Shown here: positions 42,872-50,876 of the stretch, in pieces
Layout: the number at the start of each line of letters is the position of its first letter
How positions within the stretch are numbered: position 1 is the stretch's first letter
Source: Haloarchaeobius litoreus
GTDB lineage: Archaea; Halobacteriota; Halobacteria; Halobacteriales; Natrialbaceae
Assembly (NCBI RefSeq): GCF_024495425.1
Contig: NZ_JANHJR010000002.1
Coordinates: forward strand, 558,001-622,000
Length of the DNA stretch: 64,000 bases
Direction: 5' to 3'
Notes under the pieces: model-generated
The model's input: the letters and a program-made list of their open reading frames with translations, nothing else
What the model was told of the DNA's origin: nothing
Databases searched by the model: none
Translations under genes and position numbers: made by a program

Positions 42872-43687
42872 ATGTCGTCAGGCCGCGACCGAATATTCGG
42901 TATAGATTTCAGCGGGTCGAAAAGGCCAGGCAGATCTATCTGGATCACAGAGGGAAAAATTCAGAATAAGAATCTGGACATAATAGACTGCCAACCCGCA
43001 AGTGATCGCTTTAACAAATCGACCCGAGATGATGTATATCAAGAACTTCGGAACTTGGTCAAGTCGCATCCTGCAGCGGTTTTTGGCTTTGATTTCCCAT
43101 TCAGCCTTCCAGAGCCAATAGTCAACCACGTCATTTCCTGGCCCCAACATTTAGCAGATCTCGAAAAACGGCTTGCGAACAAATCAGCCAAAGAATTCCG
43201 GAAGAATTGCGTTGGTCGAGCAACAGTCAAATCTGGTCAATCTGGATATCTCCGACGTGAAACGGACTGGCGTTACGGAGGCCAATGCCCATATCAACCG
43301 CAGCTCCAGTCCCAGACGTTCTATGGTCAGAAAGATCTGCTCCGGCCATTAATCACGAACCAGGAAGCCAAGGCCCTGCCGATGCAAAATAGGTCTAACA
43401 ACCATCCCTGGCTCATAGAGGTCTATCCTGCAGCTACGTTGAGCGCGCTAGGGCTGTATAGACAGGGGTACAAAAATCACCCTGAGTCATCAGATCGACG
43501 TGCGGAAAATATCAATGGATTACGAAGCCATGGTGCTCAGATTAGCAAGTCGGTTGCAGACAAAGCCCGAAAATCCGATGATGCACACGATAGCATCACG
43601 GCGGCCGTCGCAACGTTTCGTGCGTATCTCGACGGATTTCCAGTAGCTAATCGTGGAGCTGATATTGAGGGTCAAATCTTCCCATAA
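42872..43687 (+). CDS. DUF429 family, RNase H-fold predicted nuclease
   Basis: From ATG 42872 (MSSGRDRIFGIDFSGSKRPG) the 271-residue product has the four acidic sites of the family: GIDFSGSK, FGFDFPFSLPEP, PWLIEVYPAATL and SDDAHDSITAAVATF. These match the metal-binding pattern of RNase H-like enzymes (RuvC/Holliday junction type). A nucleic acid or nucleotide target is presumed; no reaction is proven for the family as far as I know. The following 263 bases (43688-43950) have no gene; they contain a ctacatgtag palindrome. Confidence 0.8.
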   Translation: MSSGRDRIFGIDFSGSKRPGRSIWITEGKIQNKNLDIIDCQPASDRFNKSTRDDVYQELRNLVKSHPAAVFGFDFPFSLPEPIVNHVISWPQHLADLEKRLANKSAKEFRKNCVGRATVKSGQSGYLRRETDWRYGGQCPYQPQLQSQTFYGQKDLLRPLITNQEAKALPMQNRSNNHPWLIEVYPAATLSALGLYRQGYKNHPESSDRRAENINGLRSHGAQISKSVADKARKSDDAHDSITAAVATFRAYLDGFPVANRGADIEGQIFP

Positions 43688-43950
43688 CTTGATTGGTCCG
43701 GTGCAGTTCCCTGTAGGAATGTTTGTAGCAGGATGGTCGCGAGCCTTAACGCGGGTATAGATAATTATGGCCTTTACACAAACGCCTGTAAATGGAATAA
43801 TGGCCCTGTGCAGTGTGGCGGTTTCCTTGAAACGATTGTGTATAGCTTAGTTCTCTACATGTAGGGAAGATAAGATCCACAAGAGGAGGTGGGACTGTTC
43901 TCCGCATAAATGTAATATCTAGGTTAGCCGGTAGTTAGCATTGGGTCAAT

Positions 43951-44184
43951 ATGAAGAACCACACTACAGTCACAGTCCACGAGGATACACATCTTGCCCT
44001 CAAGCGCGTTTGTGAGATCCATGAATACGAGTCGATGCACCAGTTCATCCTACAGCAGGTGCTGAAAACGGACGAAGCCAACGAGCAAGTCGCGATCCCG
44101 ACTGGTCTGCGGCGAGCCTTGGAACGTAGAGCGAACGATTTCGACGAATCAAGCCTGACTACTCCGGCAAATGACCCGAAGTAA
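43951..44184 (+). CDS. Ribbon-helix-helix-like DNA-binding protein (77 aa)
   Basis: The product MKNHTTVTVHEDTHLALKRV has a first beta strand with alternating polar residues, then two helices (HEYESMHQFILQQVLK), the pattern of a small ribbon-helix-helix repressor. The C-terminus is disordered-looking. It overlaps the next reading frame by 14 bases, so translation is coupled. It may repress the operon 43951-44773. Confidence 0.65.
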   Translation: MKNHTTVTVHEDTHLALKRVCEIHEYESMHQFILQQVLKTDEANEQVAIPTGLRRALERRANDFDESSLTTPANDPK

Positions 44185-44473
44185 TCCCCGATCCAGCGAT
44201 AGCACTGCAGACAATCAGACCAAGAGACAGCGGCGACAACACGGTTCCAATACGTCGGATAAGCCAGACAACGGAGCAGGGAAAGGAACGCGGCCTCATG
44301 GCACTGCTGGCATCTCTCTATCCATGCCGGGCTATGCACAAGCCGAGGCACCGAGCCTCATTGAAACGTTGGTGGACAGCGACATTCCTGAAGAAGTCGA
44401 ACGGCTAGTTGGATCCGAGCTTAACCAGGATCACATTCTTGCTAATCTCAATGAGGTTGAACTGACGTGGTGA
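44171..44473 (+). CDS. Small unknown protein of the element (100 aa)
   Basis: The first 45 residues are basic, Ser/Asn/Gln-rich and look disordered. The second half has SMPGYAQAEAPSLIETLVDS with an acidic helix EEVERLVGSELNQDHILANL. No family recognised. The overlap with the ribbon-helix-helix gene (14 bases) and the nine-base gap to the next gene support one transcript. Confidence 0.5.
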   Translation: MTRSNPRSSDSTADNQTKRQRRQHGSNTSDKPDNGAGKGTRPHGTAGISLSMPGYAQAEAPSLIETLVDSDIPEEVERLVGSELNQDHILANLNEVELTW

Positions 44474-44482
44474 CGGTATACG

Positions 44483-44773
44483 TTGCTGAATAATTTTGAG
44501 ATGGTTCTTGCATCACACCCACCTCAAGAGTCGATTTGGCAAGGGCGGGATATGCGAATGGAAGCGGGTCTAAATGACGGACGAACTGCGCTTACTCCGG
44601 AACAGATACACCAGCTCCGAGATTCGTTCGACGCTGCCTACGAACGGGCGACTCGATCTCGAGGGGGATGGCAACAGCGACTTCTCTCCGAACAGCAGTC
44701 AGAGCGACGTATTATCAAAGAGCGCGAACAAGCACAGGAAGATCGGAGTTGGCTATCCAAGCTGATAGGTTAA
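44483..44773 (+). CDS. Small helical protein (96 aa)
   Basis: The reading frame can start at TTG 44483 or ATG 44501 (MVLASHPPQESIWQGRDMRM). The product is helical and charged toward the end (RDSFDAAYERATRSRGGWQQ then RRIIKEREQAQEDRSWLSKL), as for a DNA- or partner-binding element. It follows the previous gene with a nine-base gap. Function is not known. Confidence 0.5.
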   Translation: MLNNFEMVLASHPPQESIWQGRDMRMEAGLNDGRTALTPEQIHQLRDSFDAAYERATRSRGGWQQRLLSEQQSERRIIKEREQAQEDRSWLSKLIG

Positions 44774-44817
44774 ATTGATAATCTAGTGACGGTGTCCTTA
44801 CCAACATAGTTGTCGTT

Positions 44818-45285
44818 ATGGCAATCACAGTAAATACCCTCGGAGAAGTACCAGAGGGAAGTGGGTACATCGTTGAGGTTGGGTTAGAGGGGACTAACCA
44901 CCCAGCAAATCAGATAGATCGAGACCGGATTCGTGATGAGTTGGGAATCGGAGAGTGGTACGTCAGAACCGGAAATCGGACCGAAGAACAACAGCTGACT
45001 GAACAAATTGAAGAGCACGTCAGTCATACTCGACTTCCAGCCTATCTTATCCTACCAATCCATCCAGAAGAGGCCGATGAAGCCGTTGTAGTTCACTTGG
45101 ATAATGTTGAATCGGAACGATTAGCTTGGGAGATACTGCAGATCGCAATCTCGAATATGCGTGAATTGAGTGAAAAATCGGACCCAAGAGCGTCGAGTTT
45201 AGCGAATCAAATATCAACAGACGATAGTTTGAAAGTACTCTCTGTTGGCGCAAATATCATAACCGTAATTCAGTTCGTTGCTTGA
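44818..45285 (+). CDS. Unknown protein with C-terminal hydrophobic helix (155 aa)
   Basis: The product MAITVNTLGEVPEGSGYIVE has an alpha/beta pattern (VHLDNVESERLAWEILQIAI) and ends in the hydrophobic segment VLSVGANIITVIQFVA. The sentence GNRTEEQQLTEQIEEHVSHT is helical. No known motif. It has its own short upstream gap (44 bp), so a separate promoter is possible. Low GC compared with the chromosome. Confidence 0.6.
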   Translation: MAITVNTLGEVPEGSGYIVEVGLEGTNHPANQIDRDRIRDELGIGEWYVRTGNRTEEQQLTEQIEEHVSHTRLPAYLILPIHPEEADEAVVVHLDNVESERLAWEILQIAISNMRELSEKSDPRASSLANQISTDDSLKVLSVGANIITVIQFVA

Positions 45286-45297
45286 GAATTGCATTAA

Positions 45298-45564
45298 TCA
45301 AACTCTATCGAAGTGGTCGTAAACCTTCTCGGTGGTCTGGATCGTTACGTGGAGGAGGCGGTTTCGCACGTCGTAAAGGGTATTTTCATCTTCGCGGTTG
45401 AGCATTCTATAGGCAACTGAATGCCGCAGGGTATGCGGTGTCACGTCCGTTGGCTCACCATTACCCCGAACAGTATGTGGCCGGACTTCAGCCCCTACTG
45501 CTGCCCGGCTCACCACATCTGGTACGGCCTCAGTGGTCATACGCTCCGGATGGAGACAAGGAAG
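45298..45564 (-). pseudogene. Integrase fragment, catalytic end only
   Basis: The last 80 codons of a tyrosine recombinase remain, with TPHTLRHSVAYRML, the RNRLLHVTIQTTEKVYDHFD end and the Tyr, preceded by about eight codons that still align (LHPERMTT). They match the end of the integrase at 46769-47383 clearly but not identically. The upstream part is gone and joins unrelated sequence at about 45565. It cannot make a working enzyme. Confidence 0.8.
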
Positions 45565-45598
45565 CGACCACGCTAAATGTCTGAGAGAGTGGAATTTT

Positions 45599-46384
45599 CT
45601 ATAGCAGCCCTAAGACCGCTTCAATGATTGCTGAAATCACGCCGGTGTTGTAGATTAATGAAAGAACGGCTGCTATTCCGGCTAACATGGCGATTCTCGT
45701 TGGCCATGGCTCCAGACGTTCTCGCCGACTGTTGACGTGGATGGTTTCTATCTTGTGGCAGTTGGAAACTTCCTCCTCATCCCCATATGTGAATATGAGA
45801 TGGATGTCATAATCACCTGGTTCGGCGTCTTCATCAATATCGAACGTCAATAATAGCGGGTATTCGCCATCTGGAGTCATCGCCTCAGCGGTTGTACGTG
45901 GGAAAAGCCGGGGGAGAATCTCTTCCGCGCCCTCAATTTGATTCTCTGGAGTCTCCATATTGCGCCCCCAGGTAATGTCATCAACGAAGAAAACATCCGG
46001 GACCCCGAAAGTAGTCCCAACGGCGTGGAACTGGATGGTTTCGGCCATATCCTGTCTGAAAGCCTCCTTGCCTAGAATAATTTGCCTGATCTCGTTTTCC
46101 TCAGAGTCAACAATTCCGTTTACTGGAGAAACAGCTGCGCCATGAGCGCCATCGAAAATATCCGGATGGTGGTGATAAACAGTTAGTTTGTGTCTGTCTG
46201 GAAGTCCATATCCACAAATAAACAGAGGGATGTGGAGTTCGTCACCAGGATTCACCGATGCGGACTGTGGGAGAGCGACTAAAGTAAAGCTGGATGTCGC
46301 CTCTGGAACAGCCAGGGCCTTATCTAATTCCTCCTGGACCCACTCAGGTGTGTCACCCCAAAGCTCCCGAGTCGACTCATCCAT
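45599..46384 (-). CDS. C-terminally anchored protein, unknown (261 aa)
   Basis: From ATG 46384 (MDESTRELWGDTPEWVQEEL) the product is soluble until the last 35 residues, which contain two hydrophobic stretches (RIAMLAGIAAVLSLIYNTGV and ISAIIEAVLGLL), so it is tail-anchored. The soluble part is beta-rich (TSSFTLVALPQSASVNPGDE and YPLLLTFDIDEDAEPGDYDI), like a sandwich domain. A TTG six codons upstream is possible. No known family. It is flanked by integrase fragment and second integrase, so it may be cargo of a nested insertion. Confidence 0.6.
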   Translation of the reverse strand: MDESTRELWGDTPEWVQEELDKALAVPEATSSFTLVALPQSASVNPGDELHIPLFICGYGLPDRHKLTVYHHHPDIFDGAHGAAVSPVNGIVDSEENEIRQIILGKEAFRQDMAETIQFHAVGTTFGVPDVFFVDDITWGRNMETPENQIEGAEEILPRLFPRTTAEAMTPDGEYPLLLTFDIDEDAEPGDYDIHLIFTYGDEEEVSNCHKIETIHVNSRRERLEPWPTRIAMLAGIAAVLSLIYNTGVISAIIEAVLGLL

Positions 46385-46514
46385 CTTGAATGGGATATTC
46401 AATCCGGTCTCTTGTATTTAAGGGATTCTTGGATAGCTTGTGAGGTCAACTTCTGTAGCAAATCAGCTGGTAGAAGAATATGTGACCATCCAGGAACGAG
46501 TTATCAATCGTTAC

Positions 46515-46772
46515 TCACTGGCCTGCGCCGACAGCTTGATTTCCCAGCAAGGCGGGCGGCTCCTCCTGAGTAATACCTCCTCGGCGATAGCCTAGTTGTC
46601 CTGACCCGCTGAACCTCGAAATACACCACATCGTCCTACTTCGCAAGGCACTCGTCGAGGATGACCACGAATCCCTGTATCTGTATGGTTGGGGACCTTC
46701 AGGACCGGTTTCGTCCACTTCGCACATCCACTCGCCGCCGGGCTTGACGGGTTTCTGATTTAGCATGGTCAT
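46515..46772 (-). pseudogene. Possible broken small gene next to second integrase
   Basis: The first 25 codons (MLNQKPVKPGGEWMCEVDET, at 46766) look like a real haloarchaeal protein, but the rest in the same frame is low-complexity Ser/Arg. A different minus frame then continues with QIQGFVVILDECLAK and a stop at about 46637, which looks protein-like. A frameshift could join the two parts. The start overlaps the second integrase stop. Confidence 0.25.
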
Positions 46773-47383
46773 ACTCTGTCGAAGTGGTCGTACACTTTCT
46801 CCGTCGTCTGAATCGTTGCATGACGGAGCCGGTTCCGCACGTTGTAGAGAGTATTCCCATCCTCGTGGTTTAGCATTCGGTAGGCAACTGAGTGTCGCAG
46901 AGTATGCGGCGTCACGTCCGTTGGCTCTCCTCGACCCCGAACAGTATGCGGTTGGACTTTAGCGGCTTCTGCAGCCTGTCTCACAACGCCTCGTACGGCC
47001 TCAGTGGTCATCCGCTCCGATTGTAGCGAAGGAAACAGAGCTGGCGAGGCTTTCCATCTGTTACTGAGGTACTGGTCAAGGACTCGGGTCGTTTCCTCTG
47101 CCAGCTCTATCTCGGTGTACGTTGGAGACCCGTCAGTGGGGTAGTCTTTCTGAAGGCCGGCGGGAAGGCCTAATACTCCTTCATCCATGTCAAGATGCTC
47201 TGTGTCAACTTGCATGCCTTCGCCGACTCGGAGCCCTGTATCATACAGAAATTGTATGAGTGAGTCATTTCGCTGTTTGAGTACACTGCGGGAATCTCTG
47301 ACGATGTGGTTCCGCATAGCTTCAACCTGTTCGGGCTTCAGCCATACAGTCGCCTGTTGTTTGGAATCCGTTGATGGTGGCAT
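46769..47383 (-). CDS. Short tyrosine recombinase (204 aa)
   Basis: From ATG 47383 (MPPSTDSKQQATVWLKPEQV) the protein has the catalytic domain only: YDTGLRVGEGMQVDTEHLDM (Arg), TPHTLRHSVAYRML (H-x-x-R), RNRLRHATIQTTEKV (His) and the Tyr in KVYDHFD. No core-binding domain is present, as in a group of haloarchaeal recombinases of about 200 residues. It is intact, and a damaged copy lies at 45298-45564. It may be the enzyme of a second, nested insertion. Confidence 0.85.
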   Translation of the reverse strand: MPPSTDSKQQATVWLKPEQVEAMRNHIVRDSRSVLKQRNDSLIQFLYDTGLRVGEGMQVDTEHLDMDEGVLGLPAGLQKDYPTDGSPTYTEIELAEETTRVLDQYLSNRWKASPALFPSLQSERMTTEAVRGVVRQAAEAAKVQPHTVRGRGEPTDVTPHTLRHSVAYRMLNHEDGNTLYNVRNRLRHATIQTTEKVYDHFDRV

Positions 47384-47491
47384 ACTGGGATACACCCTAC
47401 ATAAAGCGCCGTCGCCTCTCCCGGCTTATACTTTGGAGTCCATTAACAGTGCCCCAAACGCATATATTGAGTTGGTTGAATCAGTTGAGAC

Positions 47492-47995
47492 ATGAGTAAA
47501 TACAGAGAAGCGGTAGAGAAGATGATCGACTTCGTTCATTTTTTGGAAGACCAGTCACTTCAGATTCCTCGCAAGGAAATTACGGGGAAGATAGGAGAAT
47601 GGATGGTGATGGATAAGCTCATCCAGCAAGGATACACTCCCACGTTCAAGGCAAAACAACATGAAGTCGACATTGTTCTGAGCGATGGATGTGGCGTAGA
47701 AGTCAAGTCCTCAATATTCAACGACGATAAGAGCGCATGGTTGTTCGATGGTGTCAAAGTGAAGAAGTTCGATTACTTGATTTGCGTAAGACTGGCAGAT
47801 GATTATTCAGAAGCCGAATACTTCGTATTCACCTCAGATGAGGCAGGCCAGATTCCATACAAGACCGCTAAGCAAGACAAGCGACGCCTCAAAATCTACG
47901 ACGACATCAGTCGAATCAGACCGGGTGAAATGCGAGACATAAACAAGAAGCTAGAAGAGTTTCACCAAGCATGGCAGAAACTCCCTTCTACCTAA
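47492..47995 (+). CDS. PD-(D/E)XK endonuclease-like protein (167 aa)
   Basis: The product has the classic order: KEITGKIGEWMVMDKLIQQG (Glu on the first helix), KQHEVDIVLSDGCGVEVKSS (Asp, then E-x-K) and a further helix. The last part is basic (KTAKQDKRRLKIYDDISRIR). It is the size of Holliday-junction resolvase or small restriction-type nucleases. It stands divergent from the second integrase with 108 bp between and has no partner methylase. Confidence 0.8.
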   Translation: MSKYREAVEKMIDFVHFLEDQSLQIPRKEITGKIGEWMVMDKLIQQGYTPTFKAKQHEVDIVLSDGCGVEVKSSIFNDDKSAWLFDGVKVKKFDYLICVRLADDYSEAEYFVFTSDEAGQIPYKTAKQDKRRLKIYDDISRIRPGEMRDINKKLEEFHQAWQKLPST

Positions 47996-48455
47996 GAAGG
48001 ACTACTCCCGGTTGAGATAGACTATCCTTCAGAACATGGTGTCCTGCATGGTTGCCCTGATAGCTGATTCGAGGAGCGACAGCGGCTTCTTTCGCTTGTG
48101 TTTGTACAGGCCATTATCATGGACATGGCTTGTCTTCATCCGCTGATTCGCCAGACTTCTGCGAGTCATACGCTTCGAGAGTAACTACCCGAACCACTTC
48201 CAAAGAAGCCACAGTAACCATCACGCTACCTACATTTACGTTGGAGGCCGACGTTCATTCTACCGACACGAGGTGACTACGACGCCAACGGTAAGAATGG
48301 TCGATTCACACGAGCTGATCCCAAGAACGGCCCGTGTGGTTGATCGATGCTTGAACTCCTGAGGCAAAGCCCCAGCAGGCTGTACTAAGCCATCATCGGC
48401 TATAGTGCTTGGTCCTGCTGTGTACCCTTGAGTATGAACTACAACGAATAGAAAC
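47996..48455. other. Gene-free stretch of the element
   Basis: Roughly 460 bp separate the small nuclease gene from the ATPase operon. On the minus strand a 46-codon frame (start about 48169, MTRRSLANQRMKTSHVHDNG) and on the plus strand a 21-codon one (about 48299) are open, but neither shows convincing composition or a known motif. The stretch looks like decayed coding sequence. The promoter of the ATPase operon should lie in its right end. Confidence 0.4.
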
Positions 48456-48749
48456 TTGCAACAATCAAATACTAAGAGTTCGAAAACGCGCTGGTCAGCT
48501 ACTCACCATGACCATGCGCCCGAGACGTATCGGTGGGAAGACATTATCGCTGAGGCCAACAATGACGCACTACCTGATGGCAATGCGTTCAAGACAGCCG
48601 TCATCGAGACGATGACCGACCGTCGGGATATCCAACCTGAAACTGCCTCGAACGTTATCGGACACGCGATCCACCTCCAACTGCTCGGTGAAATCGACAG
48701 CGAACCTATCGTCTACCTAATCGGGTGCCTTGGTGATACAGATGAGTGA
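48456..48749 (+). CDS. Small protein preceding the AAA+ ATPase (97 aa)
   Basis: The frame opens with TTG at 48456 and has no better start upstream because of a stop at about 48450. The part from PETYRWEDIIAEANNDALPD onward is clearly coding, helical and acidic (DIQPETASNVIGHAIHLQLL). It overlaps the ATPase start by eight bases, so the two are coupled. No family recognised; a partner of the ATPase is likely. Confidence 0.6.
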   Translation: MQQSNTKSSKTRWSATHHDHAPETYRWEDIIAEANNDALPDGNAFKTAVIETMTDRRDIQPETASNVIGHAIHLQLLGEIDSEPIVYLIGCLGDTDE

Positions 48750-50052
48750 GAAACACCCCGAAATAACAGATGCACTAGACTCTACTTGGAGCTATTCGAC
48801 CAACGAGGAGAGCGACAATCTCGGTGATTCCGCCGAAAAAACTGCCAATGGAGATATATCACCGTCCTTCGATACCATCCGGACGACGGTATTGGACGAG
48901 TTTGACGACCGCATCTGGTTGGCTCTTGAAGGAGTGCTTTCAGCACAGGCCACGCTCCTGCTCGCCGACGTTGAGGCATGTACTGGTATCGTGATTACGG
49001 GAGCGAGTGGAACGGGTAAGACTACCCTGCTTCGCTTCATCGAGGACATGACCTACGACGGCGAGGATCTCGTGTACAAGTGCGATGATTTCACTCACGC
49101 CGCTTTTGTGAGCCATGATACGTCCAAAGATGAAGAGGAGCTGGCCGAGATCGACTTACTACCCCAAATTCAGAATTTGACTTTGGCCGCGATGGACATG
49201 AACACGTGGTTCTCGGGAAGTGAAGAGAAAGTCAAGAAAAACCTATCATATTTCGCGAGAGTGATGGATGGCAACGGCCTCACTCGAAACACAGGGGGCC
49301 ACGGCCAACGTGGCTACGAAGGTGACTATCGGTTTGTACTCGCAGGCGCGACCACTCCCATTCAGTCTCGCGTCTGGGACGTAATGGGCAACGTCGGTAA
49401 CCGGCTGCTGTTCCACGAAATGCCACGCAAGGACAATCTCGAGGCAGTGACGGATGACGTATTTGGAGACACCGAGTACAAAGAGAAGGTAGCGAGATGC
49501 CGGTCGGTCGTGGGGAGTTTCATGAAGGAGCTGTGGCAGACCCACGGCGGATACGGCAGTGTCTCATGGCAAACAAAAGCAAGTAACGAGGTACAGGAAG
49601 CTATCGCGTACCTCGCAAACCTGGTCAGCCATGCTCGAGCGCCTGTTGAGCAAGTGGGCGGGCAGGTCGAACCCCAACGTGAAGGTGCCCATCGAGTGAT
49701 GATGGCACTCAAGCATTTGGCCCGGGGTCATGCCTTTCTGTGCGGTCGTACAAGGGTGAAGATGGACGACGTCGAAGTGTGCGCTCGGGTCGCATTGAGT
49801 ACCATGCACAGAAAGCGCCGCGGCATCATTAGGGCCGTCGTGGATCCCACAACAGCGCCCGAGATGACCGCATCGGAAATTGAAACCCACGACGCGACAG
49901 AAGCATCGCGGAAGACGATATTAAAGCGGATGAACCTACTGAACGACCTCGATATCGGACTTGTGACGAAGAGAAACACCGGCCGTGATACGACGGTATT
50001 CGTGCTGGCAGCTGACTTCGCTTGGCCCGACCAGCTACCGTTCCCTGAGTAG
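48742..50052 (+). CDS. AAA+ ATPase with C-terminal winged helix (436 aa)
   Basis: From ATG 48742 (MSEKHPEITDALDSTWSYST) the protein has Walker A VITGASGTGKTTLLRFIED (about residue 94), a sensor-1-like YRFVLAGATTPIQSRVWDVM, and GNRLLFHEMPRKDNLEAV. The C-terminal 70 residues (TEASRKTILKRMNLLNDLDI) read as a winged helix. This layout recurs in ATPases that load or move along DNA in plasmids and viruses. An inverted-repeat region follows directly downstream, so a replication role is plausible. The Walker B strand is not obvious and may be EIDLLPQIQNLTLAAMD or later. Confidence 0.8.
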   Translation: MSEKHPEITDALDSTWSYSTNEESDNLGDSAEKTANGDISPSFDTIRTTVLDEFDDRIWLALEGVLSAQATLLLADVEACTGIVITGASGTGKTTLLRFIEDMTYDGEDLVYKCDDFTHAAFVSHDTSKDEEELAEIDLLPQIQNLTLAAMDMNTWFSGSEEKVKKNLSYFARVMDGNGLTRNTGGHGQRGYEGDYRFVLAGATTPIQSRVWDVMGNVGNRLLFHEMPRKDNLEAVTDDVFGDTEYKEKVARCRSVVGSFMKELWQTHGGYGSVSWQTKASNEVQEAIAYLANLVSHARAPVEQVGGQVEPQREGAHRVMMALKHLARGHAFLCGRTRVKMDDVEVCARVALSTMHRKRRGIIRAVVDPTTAPEMTASEIETHDATEASRKTILKRMNLLNDLDIGLVTKRNTGRDTTVFVLAADFAWPDQLPFPE

Positions 50053-50078
50053 CGAACGGGCCGATTTCTAATCTCGTC

Positions 50079-50175
50079 TAACCTTGTAAATTCCTCAACC
50101 CCATACAGTGAGACCCCAAGAACGCGATCTAGCGTATACTGCGTGTACTCTAGGATTTTACAAGGTTAAGTAACC
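50079..50175. repeat. Inverted-repeat region downstream of the ATPase gene
   Basis: taaccttgtaaa at 50079-50090 is mirrored exactly by tttacaaggtta at 50157-50168, 66 bases apart, and a third half-site follows in ggttaagtaacc (50164-50175), itself an inverted repeat. The middle contains tagcgtatactgcgtgtact. The region is gene-free (50053-50314) and AT-rich. Such a spacing of half-sites is expected for an initiator or repressor array; the function is unproven. Confidence 0.55.
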
Positions 50176-50314
50176 AAACACGGTCAACTATTGTCGCAGT
50201 CGCCAACACGCTCGGATTCGTCGGGGCGGTCCAGAGTTGCTGCTCCGACGAGAAGCCCTTCCACGAAGCCATCCCACAGGGACGAACCGGGGAGTTAGTA
50301 CTCCTTTTTGAATT

Positions 50315-50728
50315 TCAGGGGTCAGTCTTGTAATCCGTTGCTGGATCATATGTATGAGGTGCGTAGCCTTGATTCCAGCCCTGAAACTCTGATTGGTTGA
50401 CGGCTATTGAAACAAAAATGCTCTCTGGGTAATCCCTAAAAGAGAGCTGTTTGACAACATCATCAGATCCGTATCGGTAAAACTCGAACTTTCGCGTATA
50501 TATTGACCTGTTCAGCAACGGTTCGACCTCTTCTTTCGCCATCTCACGGCCATTAATCACGTACGGGGGTTCGTCATCTCTGTCTGGTGTCCAATCCTTA
50601 ATTACCTCAAACGTATGTGGTCCTTGGTATTCTACTCCTTTTCGCTCACATAGAGTTCGAATTTGATCAGCCGTTTCATTTACTTCATCATTAACTGGAC
50701 CAAATATGACGAGGTGGGTCGTTTCCAT
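50315..50728 (-). CDS. S10-like protein encoded by the element (137 aa)
   Basis: The product METTHLVIFGPVNDEVNETA then DQIRTLCERKGVEYQGPHTF aligns with the chromosomal S10-like protein (24015-24347) around KG-E-x-GPH, and YTRKFEFYRYGSDDVVKQLS with FRDYPESIFVSIAVN aligns with its YKREIEIVG / FPDSVHVAAEV part. The overall alternation (strand, helix, loop, strand, helix, strand) is that of ribosomal S10. I therefore call it a divergent uS10/mL48-fold protein; this rests on visual alignment alone. It sits between the ATPase and the terminal two-gene module. Confidence 0.5.
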   Translation of the reverse strand: METTHLVIFGPVNDEVNETADQIRTLCERKGVEYQGPHTFEVIKDWTPDRDDEPPYVINGREMAKEEVEPLLNRSIYTRKFEFYRYGSDDVVKQLSFRDYPESIFVSIAVNQSEFQGWNQGYAPHTYDPATDYKTDP

Positions 50729-50803
50729 ATCCGATATCTGGTCTCAAGTGCCAAGAGATTACTTGCCAAGAGTTTGGCTCAACCATCGGTCATTCCATTT
50801 GTT

Positions 50804-50833
50804 AATTCAAAAATGAATTGGAGGGATATATTT
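50804..50833 (+). promoter_or_regulatory. Promoter region of the terminal two-gene module
   Basis: An inverted repeat aattca-aaaa-tgaatt (50804-50819) is followed by gatatattt (about 50825-50833), a TATA-like sequence some 45-50 bases before the ATG at 50877. The combination of operator and TATA box suggests that the module is repressed under normal conditions. It is read from spacing only. Confidence 0.4.
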
Positions 50834-50876
50834 GAAATGAGGATTTATTATTCTCCAGTTACTCGATAGCTACCAT

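Noticed and set aside
48032-48169. 46-codon minus frame (MTRRSLANQRMKTSHVHDNG start) as a gene
   Set aside because: Basic, short, without upstream signals or a recognisable family. It may be part of decayed sequence.
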